NCBI GenBank assembly: GCA_049694275.1
Contig: JBAVQS010000305.1
Coordinates: 1 to 15,479 of the forward strand
Length of the DNA: 15,479 bases
Direction: 5' to 3'
Source of the DNA: JBAVQS01 sp049694275
Lineage (GTDB): Bacteria; Chloroflexota; Anaerolineae; UBA4142; SHND01
Position 1 is the stretch's first letter; each line of letters starts with the position of its first letter. The position numbers were made by a program, and so were the translations under genes. The notes beneath the pieces were generated by a model. The model made no database searches. It saw only the letters and a program-made list of their open reading frames with translations, and had not been told where the DNA came from. Positions 14,636 to 15,479 of this stretch are shown piece by piece.

Positions 14636-14640
14636 ATCAA

Positions 14641-15479
14641 ATGAAAAAGATGTTGTTTACAATCGGCCTGTGTCTCGCGCTCGGCGCCTTGCTGCTGCTT
14701 GCCAGGGTGAGCGATGTCGGGGCCGCGGCGAGCACTCCACTCAAAGCAATGACCACGCGGGCAGAAACGGGCCTGCAGGAGACATACGGCAAACTGCCGT
14801 TGAGCTTTGAGGCGAATCAGGGACAGATGGATGCCGCCGTCCAGTTCCTCTCGCGCGGCAATGGCTATTCGCTGTATCTCACATCGAGCGAGGCCGTGCT
14901 GGCGCTGCGCCAGCCGTTCGCCAGTTCACAACCGGAAACCGCAATGGCATCGCCACAGGTGACGGTCCGGATGCAAATTGTCGGTGCGAACACCGCCGCG
15001 CAGACCGCCGGGATGGATGAACTGCCCGGCAAGGTCAACTATCTCATTGGCAACGATCCCGCGCAGTGGCGCACCAACATCCCGACCTTTGGCCGCGTGC
15101 AGTACACGAACGTCTATCCCGGCGTGGACCTGGCATTCTATGGCAATCAGCGCCAGATCGAATACGATTTCATCGTCGCCCCGGGCGCGGACCCGCAGCA
15201 AATCGCGCTCCATTTTGACGGCGTTGCGGGCGCCGCGCTCGACGGCGCGGGCCAACTGGTCCTGCAGACCGCTTCCGGCTCCGTTCTCATGGCGCCGCCG
15301 TTCGCCTACCAGGAATCGGCAACCGGGCGCGAAGCGATTGGCAGCCGCTATATCATGGGAGAGAACGGGACCGTGAGTTTTGCACTGGATGCGTACGATA
15401 CCACCCGCCCGCTGGTCGTGGATCCCGCCGCGCTGATCTATTCCACCTTTCTCGGCGGCAGCAGTGAGGACCACGCTCA
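14641..15479 (+). CDS. Secreted DUF7948/SBBP beta-propeller protein, 5' part
   Basis: The first 279 codons of a gene that continues past the right edge. Residues 1 to about 29 are a signal peptide: MKK, a hydrophobic core LFTIGLCLALGALLLLA, and a likely cleavage site near VGAAAS. The mature protein begins with the domain marked by YGKLPLSFEANQGQMDAAV, FLSRGNGYSLYLTSSEAVLAL, VNYLIGNDPAQWRTNIPTF, YPGVDLAFYGNQRQIEYDF and PGADP. It ends in LVVDPAALIYSTFLGG, the opening of the first SBBP repeat (YSTFLGGSSEDHA). Proteins of this type are usually long, exported and carry many SBBP repeats followed by Ig-like or sorting domains. Their function is generally unknown; surface attachment or matrix roles are inferred. 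The start is supported by GGAGG. Confidence 0.9.
   Translation, partial: MKKMLFTIGLCLALGALLLLARVSDVGAAASTPLKAMTTRAETGLQETYGKLPLSFEANQGQMDAAVQFLSRGNGYSLYLTSSEAVLALRQPFASSQPETAMASPQVTVRMQIVGANTAAQTAGMDELPGKVNYLIGNDPAQWRTNIPTFGRVQYTNVYPGVDLAFYGNQRQIEYDFIVAPGADPQQIALHFDGVAGAALDGAGQLVLQTASGSVLMAPPFAYQESATGREAIGSRYIMGENGTVSFALDAYDTTRPLVVDPAALIYSTFLGGSSEDHA

Noticed and set aside
14398..14640. In-frame upstream extension of the globin to 216 aa
   Set aside because: The extra 81 residues precede the first globin helix, have unusual composition and would translate the TATAAT box and both inverted repeats.

Overview
The window looks like chromosomal DNA of a GC-rich bacterium, most likely a member of the Chloroflexota (Anaerolineae/Caldilineae-like). 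That assignment is an inference from gene types: a very large XRE-STAND-TPR regulator, a secreted DUF7948/SBBP beta-propeller protein, an SLC13 permease with internal RCK domains, and PIG-L and gamma-glutamyltransferase-family proteins. Promoter -10 boxes are close to TATAAT. No rRNA, tRNA, CRISPR array, transposase or phage gene was seen.

Layout. (1) 1-2210, minus strand: an SLC13/RCK permease followed 31 nt downstream by an FGE-sulfatase (SUMF1-like) gene that runs off the left edge. (2) 2211-2309: a compact divergent promoter in which an imperfect 12-bp inverted repeat covers both -10 boxes. (3) 2310-8305 plus strand, mostly closely spaced: CDP-choline-pyrophosphatase-type NUDIX hydrolase, a REP-like palindrome, a DAO-family FAD oxidoreductase, then a coupled trio (zinc-ribbon membrane protein, 204-aa unknown protein, gamma-glutamyltransferase-family hydrolase) joined by 1-nt and 4-nt overlaps. 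After a 142-nt gap with degenerate short repeats and a palindrome come a PIG-L deacetylase and a small NUDIX protein. (4) 8306-9605: an MFS transporter behind a perfect 12-bp hairpin. (5) 9619-14397, minus strand: a single-domain globin overlapping by 4 nt (ATGA) a 988-aa XRE-STAND-TPR regulator, then radA, whose consensus promoter lies in the 3' end of the regulator gene. (6) 14398-14640: AT-richer intergenic region with a divergent globin promoter, hairpins and a 13-bp perfect inverted repeat. (7) 14641-end, plus strand: start of a secreted SBBP/DUF7948 protein, cut by the window edge.

How the genes may work together. The plus-strand block holds scavenging or housekeeping enzymes (amine/amino-acid oxidation, gamma-glutamyl hydrolysis or transfer, N-deacetylation, nucleotide-derivative cleavage) plus one exporter-like MFS protein. 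The tight coupling supports co-expression of the zinc-ribbon/unknown/GGT trio, but no pathway can be named. The most suggestive unit is the globin-regulator pair: a haem protein of the flavohaemoglobin-globin type made from the same message as a STAND regulator with a DNA-binding head and a long TPR tail, which could form a two-protein gas or redox sensing switch. This is inference; no such function is shown by the sequence.
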